This document shows, one piece after another, positions 16,010 to 23,955 of a DNA stretch of 64,000 bases. The notes beneath the pieces are model-generated. The model was not told the DNA's origin. It ran no database searches and was given only the letters and a program-made list of their open reading frames with translations. Every line of letters begins with the position of its first letter. The first letter of the stretch is position 1. The DNA is taken from NCBI RefSeq assembly GCF_018403245.1, contig NZ_BOSH01000002.1:186001-250000 (forward strand), read 5' to 3'. This DNA comes from Paenibacillus sp. J2TS4 (GTDB lineage: Bacteria; Bacillota; Bacilli; Paenibacillales; NBRC-103111). A program made the translations under genes and the position numbers.

Positions 16010-16702
16010 ATGATAACGATCCTTGTAGTGGATGATGATAAAGAAATTGCCAATCTCATCTCGCTGTATTTGGAGAACGATGGTTACCGGGTATTGCGGT
16101 GTGGGAACGGGCGGGAAGCGCTCAAGCTGATGGAAGAACAAGAGGTAAATCTGATGGTTCTTGACATCATGATGCCTGAAGTAGATGGCTTGGAAGTGTG
16201 CCGCAGAGTGCGTGAGCACAGTACCCTGCCTATTCTGATGCTTAGCGCCAAAGCCGAAGATATGGATAAAGTTCTCGGCCTAATGACCGGCGCCGACGAT
16301 TATATGATCAAGCCCTTCAATCCTATGGAGATGTCTGCTCGGATTAAATCATTGCTCCGGCGTTCGTTCCGTTACAATACGGAAGGGAAGGCGACGACTC
16401 GACCGGATATCCTGCAGATTCATTCGCTCGAAATTAATAAAATTACTCACACCGTAACAGTAAATGATTCCCCGCTTTCGCTAACTTCCCGAGAGTTCGA
16501 TATTCTACACTTGTTGGCCAATCATCCGGGCAGAGTATTTCGGGCGGATGAAATTTTTCAACGGGTTTGGAAAGAAGACTGCTATGTGGCTAACAACACG
16601 GTCATGGTTCATATTTGCAATCTGCGAGAGAAGCTGGAGAAAAAGCTCGGGTATAAGCTGATCCAAACGGTGTGGGGGGTAGGCTATAGAGTAGAGGAGT
16701 AA
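16010..16702 (+). CDS. Orphan OmpR-family response regulator
   Basis: About 230 residues with a receiver domain (acidic DDD at 7-9, phospho-acceptor Asp in LMVLDIMMP, Lys in YMIKPF) and a winged-helix domain ending WGVGYRVEE. It resembles VanR-like regulators. No histidine kinase is next to it, so its partner is elsewhere. ATGs at 16001 and 16010 are in frame; the second is 9 bases from AAAGAGG and is preferred. A TATAAT-like -10 lies at about 15944. A terminator follows, so it is monocistronic. Confidence 0.88.
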   Translation: MITILVVDDDKEIANLISLYLENDGYRVLRCGNGREALKLMEEQEVNLMVLDIMMPEVDGLEVCRRVREHSTLPILMLSAKAEDMDKVLGLMTGADDYMIKPFNPMEMSARIKSLLRRSFRYNTEGKATTRPDILQIHSLEINKITHTVTVNDSPLSLTSREFDILHLLANHPGRVFRADEIFQRVWKEDCYVANNTVMVHICNLREKLEKKLGYKLIQTVWGVGYRVEE

Positions 16703-16748
16703 ACATACGGCCAGCATCTTTTGGAGATTGATCCGCTAAAGGAAAAGC

Positions 16749-16772
16749 GCCTGCATCCTTGCAGGCTTTTTT
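16749..16772 (+). terminator. Intrinsic terminator after the orphan response regulator
   Basis: GCCTGCA and TGCAGGC form a perfect 7-base-pair stem with a TCCT loop followed by TTTTTT. Confidence 0.9.
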
Positions 16773-16986
16773 GCATTTTTCCGGTTCGCTGCATCCTAGG
16801 ACTCCAAATTTATACAAACAAACTACTTGTCATCGGAGGAGGGAAGGGTTAACATCGATAGAAATCCGGTCGAAATAATAACTTCCGAGGATAATAGCGA
16901 TTCGGTTACGCTAACTTGGCTCATAGCGATGAGAAATTCATCGGACTTCTAAAAAAGAATTAATGTTGGTAGAGGAAGTGAATTTA

Positions 16987-17772
16987 ATGGATATTTATAT
17001 CGTAGATGCATTTACTAGCGAACCTTTTAAGGGGAATCCGGCAGGTGTATGCCTGGTTGATTCTAATGTCTCCGAACGTTGGATGCAGGACGTAGCGAGC
17101 GAATTGAACCTGTCGGAGACCGCTTTTTTATATAAGCAAGAGGAGGGCTACATTCTTCGCTGGTTTACACCTCTGGCGGAGGTGGAGCTGTGCGGACATG
17201 CGACCCTGGCCAGTGCGCATATTTTATGGGAGAAACAAATTTGCCCGGAGCCTGAAATCAAGTTTGTAACAAAGAGCGGAATATTAACCGCCACCAAAGA
17301 CAAGGACGACATCCGCTTAAGCTTCCCGCTGGAGCCGGCGGAGGATTGCGATCCGCCACGAGAATTAATAGAAGGTCTGGGAGTTCCTTTGCAATACGTT
17401 GGGAAGAACAGAATGGATTATTTGGTAGAAGTGGAGAATGAAGAGCTTGTTCGGGGTTTAGTGCCCGACTTTAATTTATTTAAACGTGTGAATTCCAGAG
17501 GAATCATCGTTACCAGTGTATCTGGCAAGGAGGCTTTCGATTTTGTGTCCAGATGTTTTTATCCGGCCCTTGGTGTAGATGAAGATCCTGTTACAGGCTC
17601 GGCCCATTGCTGCCTGGGTCCATACTGGAGCAATAAATTAAAGCGCAACCGGTTACAGGCCATCCAATTATCTGAACGACAAGGAATATTAAAGCTGCTC
17701 GTATCGGAGGATAGAATTCAAATCTCGGGACAAGCGGTTACCACCCTGCAAGGAAGCCTGGTGTGCAGATAA
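16987..17772 (+). CDS. PhzF-family isomerase-like protein
   Basis: 261 residues with the two-lobed diaminopimelate-epimerase-like fold. Family landmarks are seen: FKGNPAGVC near the N-terminus, catalytic Glu44 in LNLSETAF, CGHATLA, and the late DEDPVTGSAHC motif. PhzF isomerises a phenazine precursor in pseudomonads, but most Firmicute homologs stand outside phenazine clusters, as here, and their substrates are unknown. The frame is open to ATG 16963, but the ATG at 16987 gives the canonical MDIYIVDAF start and has AGAGGAAGTG about 8 bases ahead. Confidence 0.88.
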   Translation: MDIYIVDAFTSEPFKGNPAGVCLVDSNVSERWMQDVASELNLSETAFLYKQEEGYILRWFTPLAEVELCGHATLASAHILWEKQICPEPEIKFVTKSGILTATKDKDDIRLSFPLEPAEDCDPPRELIEGLGVPLQYVGKNRMDYLVEVENEELVRGLVPDFNLFKRVNSRGIIVTSVSGKEAFDFVSRCFYPALGVDEDPVTGSAHCCLGPYWSNKLKRNRLQAIQLSERQGILKLLVSEDRIQISGQAVTTLQGSLVCR

Positions 17773-17848
17773 GCATAAAGTGATGAACTCATAGAAAACT
17801 GTATCGCCATCTGACACACTCTAATATTTATCAGACTAAAGGAGCGTA

Positions 17849-18448
17849 TTGACCCTCATGGATAAGACTTTCAGCCTGCAAATCCTGCTGCCGGACAATA
17901 TGGAAAATCAATTTATAGACTGGACGAATAAAATTCCTTATGCAAGCAGGGCTAGTTGGGGCGGGCACATTACTCTAATCTCTTCGTTGCGGCTTGTGGG
18001 GAATTTGAATGAGGTTGCCCAAACGATAAACGAAGTTTGCAGCAGAACCCCGCCGATCCCTATTCAGCTAAATCATGTAGTTTGTGAAAAGCATCTCGTT
18101 TATCCGGATCTAAAAATCGTTTACCTGGAAGGCTCTGAACCTAATGAACCGCTGAACCATTTTCAAAATCGTTTGATGACCGAATTAATGCAACTCACTG
18201 AAATGGAAGAAATCGAAGGGAATCATCCATGGGATTATAATCCTCATTTAAGTCTGACGCTGGGATTAGAAAACGAACAAGCTAACGAAGCTGCGGAGGC
18301 CGCCCGGCGGAACAAGTTAGAAATTCAGTTCTCCGTCACCCGGATATGGCTTATGGAAAATCGGTTATCTGCAACAAGCGGGAGAATGGATACCATCCGG
18401 CTGCAGTCTTTTGATCTCGGGAGTAAATTAACACGACAGCCCAAATAA
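17849..18448 (+). CDS. 2H phosphoesterase / 2'-5' RNA ligase-like protein
   Basis: About 199 residues. The two HxT/S motifs that define the 2H fold are visible: HITLISS near residue 47 and HLSLTLG near residue 132. Such proteins act on cyclic or 2'-5' linked phosphodiesters; the physiological substrate is unknown. AAAGGAG at 17838-17844 lies 4 bases before a TTG (17849) and 13 bases before an ATG (17858), so either could be the start. It follows the PhzF-like gene by 76 bases without an obvious terminator. Confidence 0.75.
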   Translation: MTLMDKTFSLQILLPDNMENQFIDWTNKIPYASRASWGGHITLISSLRLVGNLNEVAQTINEVCSRTPPIPIQLNHVVCEKHLVYPDLKIVYLEGSEPNEPLNHFQNRLMTELMQLTEMEEIEGNHPWDYNPHLSLTLGLENEQANEAAEAARRNKLEIQFSVTRIWLMENRLSATSGRMDTIRLQSFDLGSKLTRQPK

Positions 18449-18495
18449 GTGCCGATGTTTATGAATGGAAAGTTGTATAATGAGTTGCCATCTAT

Positions 18496-18980
18496 TTAGT
18501 CTTCCATTTCCTCTTCTTCCTCTTCGCCGTATGCCAATTGAATGTCGATGAACTGGATGACCATTTGGCAAATCTCTCCTGTTTCATCGTAGCCCCAATA
18601 GACAGGGTAAGAGCCATCGCCAAAACCACTTTGAAAGATAGGCAGATGGTATTCCGTATCAGGAATCTTCCAGTTCATCCAATCGCCGCCTTCACGTTGA
18701 TATTGGGGATTCTGCCGGAAGCTCTGGGCAAACAGGGCGGCAAAATAATCATCGTAAAGGTTGCTTTCTTCTGTGTGCCATTCCCAACAAAGTCACAGAA
18801 AGCTTGATGAAGTCGCTTATCACAGATACATGCGAGACCGGCATCCACGTTGAAGCCAAAAAAATCATCTTCCTCTAGTTCCGAGAGGTCTTCATGGCCA
18901 ATGAGAGCTTCCTCGAATCGGATGGCAATCGGCAATCGCATCGGCAAATCTCAGCCGAACAGCGGCATATCGGGCACAGT
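18496..18980 (-). pseudogene. Degraded DUF4241 gene
   Basis: Reading the minus strand, three frame segments rebuild one DUF4241 protein: RYAAVRLRFADAIAD (about 18980-18930), then FEEALIGHEDLSELEEDDFFGF to AFCDFV, then WEWHTEE, DYFAALFAQSF, QREGGDWMNWK and YWGYDETGEIC to the stop at 18496. One base is missing after AFCDFV (near 18798) and another indel lies near 18918. The N-terminal third is not found. The acidic tail EEEEEEMED is probably original. The family function is unknown. Two separate frame breaks and a lost 5' end point to real decay rather than a read error. Confidence 0.65.
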
Positions 18981-19073
18981 CACCTTGTGATTAAACGGTT
19001 ATACCGAGACTTTCCCTTGAACCGGTCGCCTAAAATTGATTTGATGAATACATCAAACGATGAGAAAGAGGGA

Positions 19074-19526
19074 ATGTTTTTGCAGATTCAATTGTTAGAA
19101 ATCGATAAAACAAATTGGTTTGATGTCACACAGCTCCAAATCAGCGAAGAGAACGGAAGGAAATTTATTGTCCCTATCGTTTACTCTTTGGCCGAATCCA
19201 AGTATGAGACACATTTATGCCCGTTAGCCATCTATAATAAGAAAGAACTTATCGGCTTTACGATGTATGGGCATGACCCAGACGATGGGAATTACTGGAT
19301 TTATGTGTTTATGATAGATAAGAGAGCCCAAGGGCAAGGTTTTGGCCGGGCTGCGTTAACCCATTTAGTCGAGCATATTTGTAATCGGCATCAGGTGCAC
19401 AAGGTGGTTTTGGGACACAAGCCCGAGAATGAGAAGGCGATGAGGCTGTATGAATCCGTCGGCTTTGCCGATACAGGCCAAAGAATTAACGGGGAGATCA
19501 TAAGACAGCTTGTCCGGAGCAGGTAG
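19074..19526 (+). CDS. GNAT-family N-acetyltransferase
   Basis: About 151 residues. The acetyl-CoA pyrophosphate loop is seen as RAQGQGFGRAAL (motif A), followed by the LYESVGF motif B region near the C-terminus. It resembles polyamine acetyltransferases of the BltD/PaiA kind, but the acceptor is not predictable. The frame stays open upstream to 18894, over the degraded DUF4241 gene and with no family similarity. The start was placed at ATG 19074 or possibly TTG 19080, which has AGAGGG at better spacing. Confidence 0.75.
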   Translation: MFLQIQLLEIDKTNWFDVTQLQISEENGRKFIVPIVYSLAESKYETHLCPLAIYNKKELIGFTMYGHDPDDGNYWIYVFMIDKRAQGQGFGRAALTHLVEHICNRHQVHKVVLGHKPENEKAMRLYESVGFADTGQRINGEIIRQLVRSR

Positions 19527-19602
19527 TCTTTTACCGCTGCATGAGCTGAAATTGAAGGGTTGAAGCAAGGGGGTAACGCACCAAACCAGGAATCCTCAGA
19601 GA

Positions 19603-19632
19603 TTGACGCCCTTACTTGAAAAAGCTTATAAT
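19603..19632 (+). promoter_or_regulatory. SigA-type promoter upstream of the SMR gene
   Basis: TTGACG (19603-19608) and TATAAT (19627-19632) with an 18-base spacer. The next gene starts 217 bases later, leaving a long leader. Confidence 0.6.
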
Positions 19633-19848
19633 TCTATTCACTCACAGATGCGGTGGAATCGATGGTGGACGTGTTGGTCCGCGGTCTGGTCATGCCCTCG
19701 TGCGATCAGAATTAGCTAGAAGATGTAGCTATTACAGCAGCAATAACTGAATTAATGAGATGTATAGTTAATACAATCAATATTTAATAACATTAACGAA
19801 ATGAACAAACCACTCGAATCCGCAGAAATATGAGAATAGACAAAGGAA
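19633..19848 (+). other. Long leader region of the SMR gene, no recognised element
   Basis: The 216 bases between the promoter and the transporter start contain a GC-rich, potentially folded section (about 19650-19710) and then AT-rich sequence. Guanidine riboswitch classes often precede SMR genes, so I looked for their cores (paired ACGR loops, or the ykkC consensus) and could not find them convincingly. Confidence 0.3.
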
Positions 19849-20247
19849 GTGATCAAGCTGCCTTGGATTTATTTGACCTTAGCTATCGTGCTGGAGATTG
19901 CCGGAACCGTGTCCATGAAGCTGTCCCAAGGACTTACGAAACTATGGCCCTCCGTTTGGATGATTGTATTTTATTTTCTGGCCTTTTCCAGCTTAAGCTT
20001 ATCTCTGAAGAACGTGCCGGTAAGCGTCGCTTATGCCATCTGGTCCGGTCTCGGTACGGCTGCTATTGCCGTGATCGGGTATTTCGCTTTTCAGGAGTCG
20101 ATGACTTGGCTTAAGGCCGGTTCGATTATGTTAATTATTGTTGGAGTGATCGGGCTTAATTTAGGGGGAGGAGCGAAGTCATCAGACGGGTCTGTTCCGG
20201 ATGGAGGCAAGATCGAAATCGTCCATGAGGGCTCGAACGATTTATAA
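19849..20247 (+). CDS. SMR-family small multidrug/guanidinium exporter
   Basis: 132 residues with four membrane helices. The essential Glu in helix 1 is present (Glu16 in LEIAGTVSMKLSQG), as are the helix 3 VAYAIWSGLGTA and helix 4 regions typical of EmrE, EbrAB and YkkCD. Members work as antiparallel dimers and export quaternary cations or guanidinium. A soluble tail of about 25 residues is longer than usual. The GTG at 19849 has AAAGGA only two bases away; CTG 19858 would be better spaced, so the start is not secure. No second SMR gene is adjacent. Confidence 0.85.
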   Translation: MIKLPWIYLTLAIVLEIAGTVSMKLSQGLTKLWPSVWMIVFYFLAFSSLSLSLKNVPVSVAYAIWSGLGTAAIAVIGYFAFQESMTWLKAGSIMLIIVGVIGLNLGGGAKSSDGSVPDGGKIEIVHEGSNDL

Positions 20248-20341
20248 ATCGAATGACCTTTCGGAACGCGCTTGAATGATGTTGGTATCCATATGATGTA
20301 GTTGAAAATATCTCACAATATGAGTCGAGGAGTTAATTAAG

Positions 20342-21148
20342 ATGAAGACGGTGCCGAGTAAGGTAAAGGCTATTACAGAGGCGCATTTGGATTTACTTCA
20401 CTCCACTTTGCCTGATAGGGTTGAAGGCTACTATCTGAATGGTTCCACCGCGCTGGGGGCGTATAATGACGGTTTAAGTGATATTGATTTTATAGCCGTT
20501 ATGCGGCGAACTCTGACGGAAGCCGATCAGAATGCGCTTCTGCAGGTTCATCGTCAGCTTCAGCGCCGATTTTCCGCTACATTTTTAGATGGAAGCTATA
20601 TAGTGAAAGAGGATTTGGAACACTTGAATCATAAGGCGGCCCCGTGTCTTCGGTTTAACGAAGGGAAATTCCGCGGAATAGAGTCATTGGACAAAGACTC
20701 CATCGACGTTTATCAGTTCATCACCTATGGAATCCCTTTGCGAGGGCCGGAACCATCAGCCTATCAAATAGAGATAGATTGGGATAGATTGCTGGCAGAG
20801 ATGAAAACCAATTTGAATACATACTGGGTAAATTGGAGAAACCGTTGCGCGAAATTTCCGTCGCTTTCTTACTTGGCTTTGTACGTCAGCTTGAGCGGGA
20901 TTGAATGGGGCGTATTGGGAGTTACCCGACTTTACTATACTTTTAGGGAAAGAGACATTATTTCCAAGATCGGGGCGGGGGAGTACGCACTGCGGACGCT
21001 TCCCGAAAGATGGCACCGAATTGTTAAAGAAGCGATGAGACAGCGCCATAAGATTACGAAATCCTATTACCGCTCCCTTATCGAGAGACGCAAGGATGCT
21101 TTGGCCTACATCGATTATATTATTCAGAGCTGTAACAAAAGGATGTAG
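20342..21148 (+). CDS. Aminoglycoside-type nucleotidyltransferase (AadA-like, DUF4111)
   Basis: 268 residues. The nucleotidyltransferase motif lies at Gly34-Ser35 with the metal pair Asp47-x-Asp49 in GLSDIDFIAVM. The helical C-terminal half resembles the DUF4111 domain of ANT(3'')/ANT(9)-type enzymes, which adenylylate streptomycin or spectinomycin. Whether it confers resistance is not shown; chromosomal homologs are common and often silent. GAGGAG lies 9 bases before the ATG. It is unlike the first nucleotidyltransferase at 1474 apart from the core motif. Confidence 0.78.
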   Translation: MKTVPSKVKAITEAHLDLLHSTLPDRVEGYYLNGSTALGAYNDGLSDIDFIAVMRRTLTEADQNALLQVHRQLQRRFSATFLDGSYIVKEDLEHLNHKAAPCLRFNEGKFRGIESLDKDSIDVYQFITYGIPLRGPEPSAYQIEIDWDRLLAEMKTNLNTYWVNWRNRCAKFPSLSYLALYVSLSGIEWGVLGVTRLYYTFRERDIISKIGAGEYALRTLPERWHRIVKEAMRQRHKITKSYYRSLIERRKDALAYIDYIIQSCNKRM

Positions 21149-21168
21149 AAGAAGGTAGAGCGGGTGTA

Positions 21169-21218
21169 TTGACAGACCCCAATGAAGCAAGGTATATTAT
21201 TTATTGTAAATGTTACGA
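21169..21218 (+). promoter_or_regulatory. Promoter overlapped by a Zur-like operator
   Basis: TTGACA (21169-21174), an 18-base spacer and TATATT (21193-21198) form a SigA-type promoter. Just downstream, TTGTAAATGTTACGA (21204-21218) differs by one base in its half-sites from the Bacillus Zur box pattern TCGTAA-N3-TTACGA as I recall it. A repressor there would cover the transcription start. The downstream gene for a cysteine-poor L33 is a classic Zur target. Confidence 0.6.
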
Positions 21219-21304
21219 TTAAATGACGTGCATTCGTCGGGCGCAAAACCAATGAGCTGAAGGTTTCTGTTTTATCCATATATTAATCCAAACATCGGAC
21301 TTGA

Positions 21305-21625
21305 ATGTCCGATATTTTATCGAAAATCAATCGTAATATTTACAATCAAACATCGACCGCTGTGTTTTCGATCGTATTAATTTGCTCCCAAGTACCGGAC
21401 AGCATAACGTTTAAGGATACTGCGGGCAAAGAAATTACGCTGTCTCTTACTGATTTTCGCTTAAATGTCGCTGTATTTATTGGCGAGAATTTTTCAGAAG
21501 ACGAAATCAAGACAGGACTAGCCAGCTTTCGGTCCGTTTACTTAGGGCGGTTCATTAGGACAAGCACCGTGGAGCAAACGAAAGAGAATAATAGAGAATT
21601 TGAAGAGAGGAAGAGTCTATCATGA
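21305..21625 (+). CDS. Small protein coupled to rpmG, unknown
   Basis: 106 residues, soluble, not recognised. The central stretch ([19 protein letters not shown]) looks like a beta-rich domain. The stop codon overlaps the rpmG start in an ATGA arrangement, which argues that the frame is translated. Against this, no ribosome site precedes ATG 21305, and the start lies inside a hairpin (ATCGGAC/GTCCGAT). It shares the Zur-like promoter upstream, so a role in zinc economy is a guess from context only. Confidence 0.5.
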   Translation: MSDILSKINRNIYNQTSTAVFSIVLICSQVPDSITFKDTAGKEITLSLTDFRLNVAVFIGENFSEDEIKTGLASFRSVYLGRFIRTSTVEQTKENNREFEERKSLS

Positions 21626-21771
21626 GAGTAATCATTACCCTGGCTTGTACGGAAACAGGGGACCGCAACTATACGATAACTAAAAATAAAAAGACACACC
21701 CGGAGCGTCTCGAGCTCCGTAAATACTGTCCCCGCCTGAGAAGACATACACTGCATCGGGAGACCAGATAA
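21622..21771 (+). CDS. rpmG: Ribosomal protein L33, zinc-independent (C-minus) form
   Basis: 49 residues with the L33 pattern [41 protein letters not shown] and a final RETR. Zinc-binding L33 has two CxxC pairs; here only Cys9 and Cys36 remain, with Thr and Leu in the partner positions, so it should not hold zinc. In Bacillus such forms are induced by zinc limitation under Zur and replace the zinc-containing L33 on the ribosome. The Zur-like box upstream fits. It overlaps the preceding small gene by 4 bases. Confidence 0.9.
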   Translation: MRVIITLACTETGDRNYTITKNKKTHPERLELRKYCPRLRRHTLHRETR

Positions 21772-22117
21772 GGGAGGAACTTCATTGACCACATGGAATT
21801 TATCGGATACCCGTTCTCAGGTGCTGCGTTGACCACCATCATTTACCGTCATGTTCCTTCACGCACCGCCACACCGTCCGCCGCAAGCTGCGTATGGTGC
21901 GGTCTTCTCTCCTTTCCAGGCTGGATCACCTTCGAAGCTTCTCTCCATACTTGATTCAAAGCTTTACATCCTCAACTTCCAAACTTCCACAATTAGCAAT
22001 AACCAGTCCCGCGAGCCCTTTCAAACAAGGCAAGGCCGGCTAACAGCTGTTCCTGATCTGTCCAAGATTGAACCCTCAGCTAACCGAAATCAATTTAATT
22101 TTGTTTTCAAAAAAACA
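21772..22117. other. Intergenic stretch after rpmG, no gene supported
   Basis: GGGAGGAAC directly after the rpmG stop precedes a TTG at 21785, but that frame ends after 15 codons. The remaining open frames here have no ribosome site and unlikely composition (proline-, serine- and histidine-rich). A decayed third gene of the zinc unit is possible but not shown. Confidence 0.4.
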
Positions 22118-22178
22118 TTGACAAATGGCTTTCAACCAATTAATTTGTATTTAGACATAAGTTTTGCATAGGGGAAAC
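22118..22178 (+). promoter_or_regulatory. mnt operon promoter with MntR-like box
   Basis: TTGACA (22118-22123) with a weak -10 (TAATTT, 22141) is followed by TTTTGCATAGGGGAAAC (22162-22178), which resembles the MntR operators of the Bacillus mntA and mntH promoters (TTTGC, then AGG, then AAAC) as I recall them. Mn2+-loaded MntR would repress the operon. Confidence 0.55.
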
Positions 22179-22253
22179 AAATAGACGACTGCTCAAATAA
22201 CATTTGTTGCGGTCATGTGACGAACCAATTTTCAGAAATCGGGAGGAGAAACA

Positions 22254-23216
22254 ATGGAGAGAAGCTTTTTCAAAAAAATTGGCTTTTTAGGAAGCACGGG
22301 GGTTCTGGCCTTGTCATTGCTGCTCGCAGGCTGCAGTTCAACGGAAGGGGAGGCTGCAACGGAGGAATCCGGCGGAAAAATTAACATCGTGACGACGATT
22401 GCGCAAATTGCCGAACCTATATCGGTGATTGGCGGGGACAAAGTCAATGTGGAGAGTTTGATGGGGCCGGGGGTAGATCCGCACTTGTACAATGCGTCAC
22501 AGGGAGATATCAAGAAGCTGGAGGGCAGCGACATCGTCTTTTACAGCGGATTGTACCTGGAAGCCAATATGGTCAGAGCGTTTGAGGAAATCAGCAAGAC
22601 CAAGCCTACGCTGGCTATTGGAGAAAGTATCTCCAAGGATAAGCTGCTCAATGATGAAGAAGGAGCGATCGACCCGCACATTTGGTTTGACATTGATTTG
22701 TGGAAGGAAGCGCTTGGAGCCGCGACCGAAGAATTGAAAAAATATTCGCAGGAGGACGCAGATTACTTCGAAGCGAATAAACAGAAATATTTTGAACAGC
22801 TGGACGAACTGAAGGCAGAATCAAAAGAGAAGCTGACGCAAATTCCTAAGGAACAACGGATTCTCGTAACGGCACATGATGCATTTGGTTATTTTGGCCG
22901 CTTGCAGGATATAGAGGTGGTCGGGCTGCAGGGCTTGAGTACGGAGGATGAAATCGGACTGTCGGATATCGATGATACGATTGCTATTATTGTGAAATAC
23001 CAGGTTCCGGCGGTTTTTGTCGAAAGCAGCATCAATCCCGCCTCTATTAACGCGGTCATCGAAGGAGCGAAGAAACAGGGGCTCGATGTGAAGGTCGGTG
23101 GAGAGCTGTATTCGGATGCGATGGGCGATGCAGGAACACCGGAGGGAACTTATATCGGAATGTACCGACACAACGTAGACACGATTTATAAAGCTTTGAG
23201 TGGAAGAGGGGATTAA
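22254..23216 (+). CDS. mntA: Manganese ABC transporter substrate-binding lipoprotein
   Basis: 320 residues. A lipoprotein signal ends at LLLAGC (Cys27). The mature part is a cluster A-I (TroA/PsaA/MntA) metal-binding protein: metal ligands are expected at the His of VDPHLYN, the His of IDPHIWFD, a Glu/Asp late in the protein (FVESS) and an Asp near LYSDAMG. It binds Mn2+ (or Zn2+) outside the membrane and delivers it to the permease. GGGAGGAG supports the ATG. It is the first gene of a five-gene set with ATPase, two permeases and mntR. Confidence 0.9.
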   Translation: MERSFFKKIGFLGSTGVLALSLLLAGCSSTEGEAATEESGGKINIVTTIAQIAEPISVIGGDKVNVESLMGPGVDPHLYNASQGDIKKLEGSDIVFYSGLYLEANMVRAFEEISKTKPTLAIGESISKDKLLNDEEGAIDPHIWFDIDLWKEALGAATEELKKYSQEDADYFEANKQKYFEQLDELKAESKEKLTQIPKEQRILVTAHDAFGYFGRLQDIEVVGLQGLSTEDEIGLSDIDDTIAIIVKYQVPAVFVESSINPASINAVIEGAKKQGLDVKVGGELYSDAMGDAGTPEGTYIGMYRHNVDTIYKALSGRGD

Positions 23217-23217
23217 G

Positions 23218-23955
23218 ATGAATTCCGTATTGAGTGTAAATAATTTATCCGCCTCCTACCGGAAGAACACCGTGCTGCATGATGTGAATTTCGAGGTTCA
23301 GCAAGGCTCGCTAACCAGTATTGTCGGTCCTAACGGAGCAGGTAAATCGACTTTGCTTAAAGTCATTTTGGAATTGCACCCCAAGCTTACCGGAAACGTG
23401 GAATTCTTTGGCTCGCCTTACAGTAAGGTGAAATCCCGTATCGGATATGTCCCGCAGCGGGGCTCCGTTGACTGGGATTTCCCCACCAACGCATTGGACG
23501 TGGTGACCATGGGCTTGTATGGTCAGATCGGCTGGCTTAAATGGCCTAAACGCGCTCATCGGGAATTGGCCATGGACGCTCTCGCCCAGATGGGGATGGC
23601 CGACTATGCCGAGCGGCAGATCAGCCAGCTGTCAGGGGGGCAGCAGCAGCGAGTGTTCCTGGCTCGCGCTCTGGTTCAGGACGCGGAGCTGTATTTCATG
23701 GATGAGCCGCTGGTCGGGGTAGACGCCGCAACCGAAAGGGCGATTATGGACACCCTGAAGGTTTTGAAGAGCAAGGGCAGAACCGTCATGGTTGTGCACC
23801 ATGACCTGCAGACCGTAGAGGATTACTTCGATCATGTGCTGCTGATTAACCGCAAAGTGATGGGGCATGGACAGACGAAAGAAGTATTCACCAAAGACAA
23901 TGTATATCGGACATATGGAGGTTCATTGCGCTGGACGGGGGAGAAAATATCATGA
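23218..23955 (+). CDS. mntB: Manganese ABC transporter ATPase
   Basis: 245 residues. Walker A GPNGAGKST, signature LSGGQQQR, Walker B YFMDEPL and switch His in VVHHD are all present. It is the cytoplasmic ATPase of the metal importer. The ATG at 23218 starts immediately after the mntA stop, with GAGGGG ahead; an in-frame GTG at 23200 overlaps mntA and is less likely. The end overlaps the first permease gene by 4 bases. Confidence 0.92.
   Translation: MNSVLSVNNLSASYRKNTVLHDVNFEVQQGSLTSIVGPNGAGKSTLLKVILELHPKLTGNVEFFGSPYSKVKSRIGYVPQRGSVDWDFPTNALDVVTMGLYGQIGWLKWPKRAHRELAMDALAQMGMADYAERQISQLSGGQQQRVFLARALVQDAELYFMDEPLVGVDAATERAIMDTLKVLKSKGRTVMVVHHDLQTVEDYFDHVLLINRKVMGHGQTKEVFTKDNVYRTYGGSLRWTGEKIS

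Noticed and set aside
19633..19848. Guanidine riboswitch before the SMR gene
   Set aside because: Known cores (paired ACGR loops of mini-ykkC, ykkC consensus) could not be located.
21851..22171. 106-codon open frame after rpmG
   Set aside because: No ribosome site, odd Pro/Ser/His-rich composition, and it runs into the mnt promoter.
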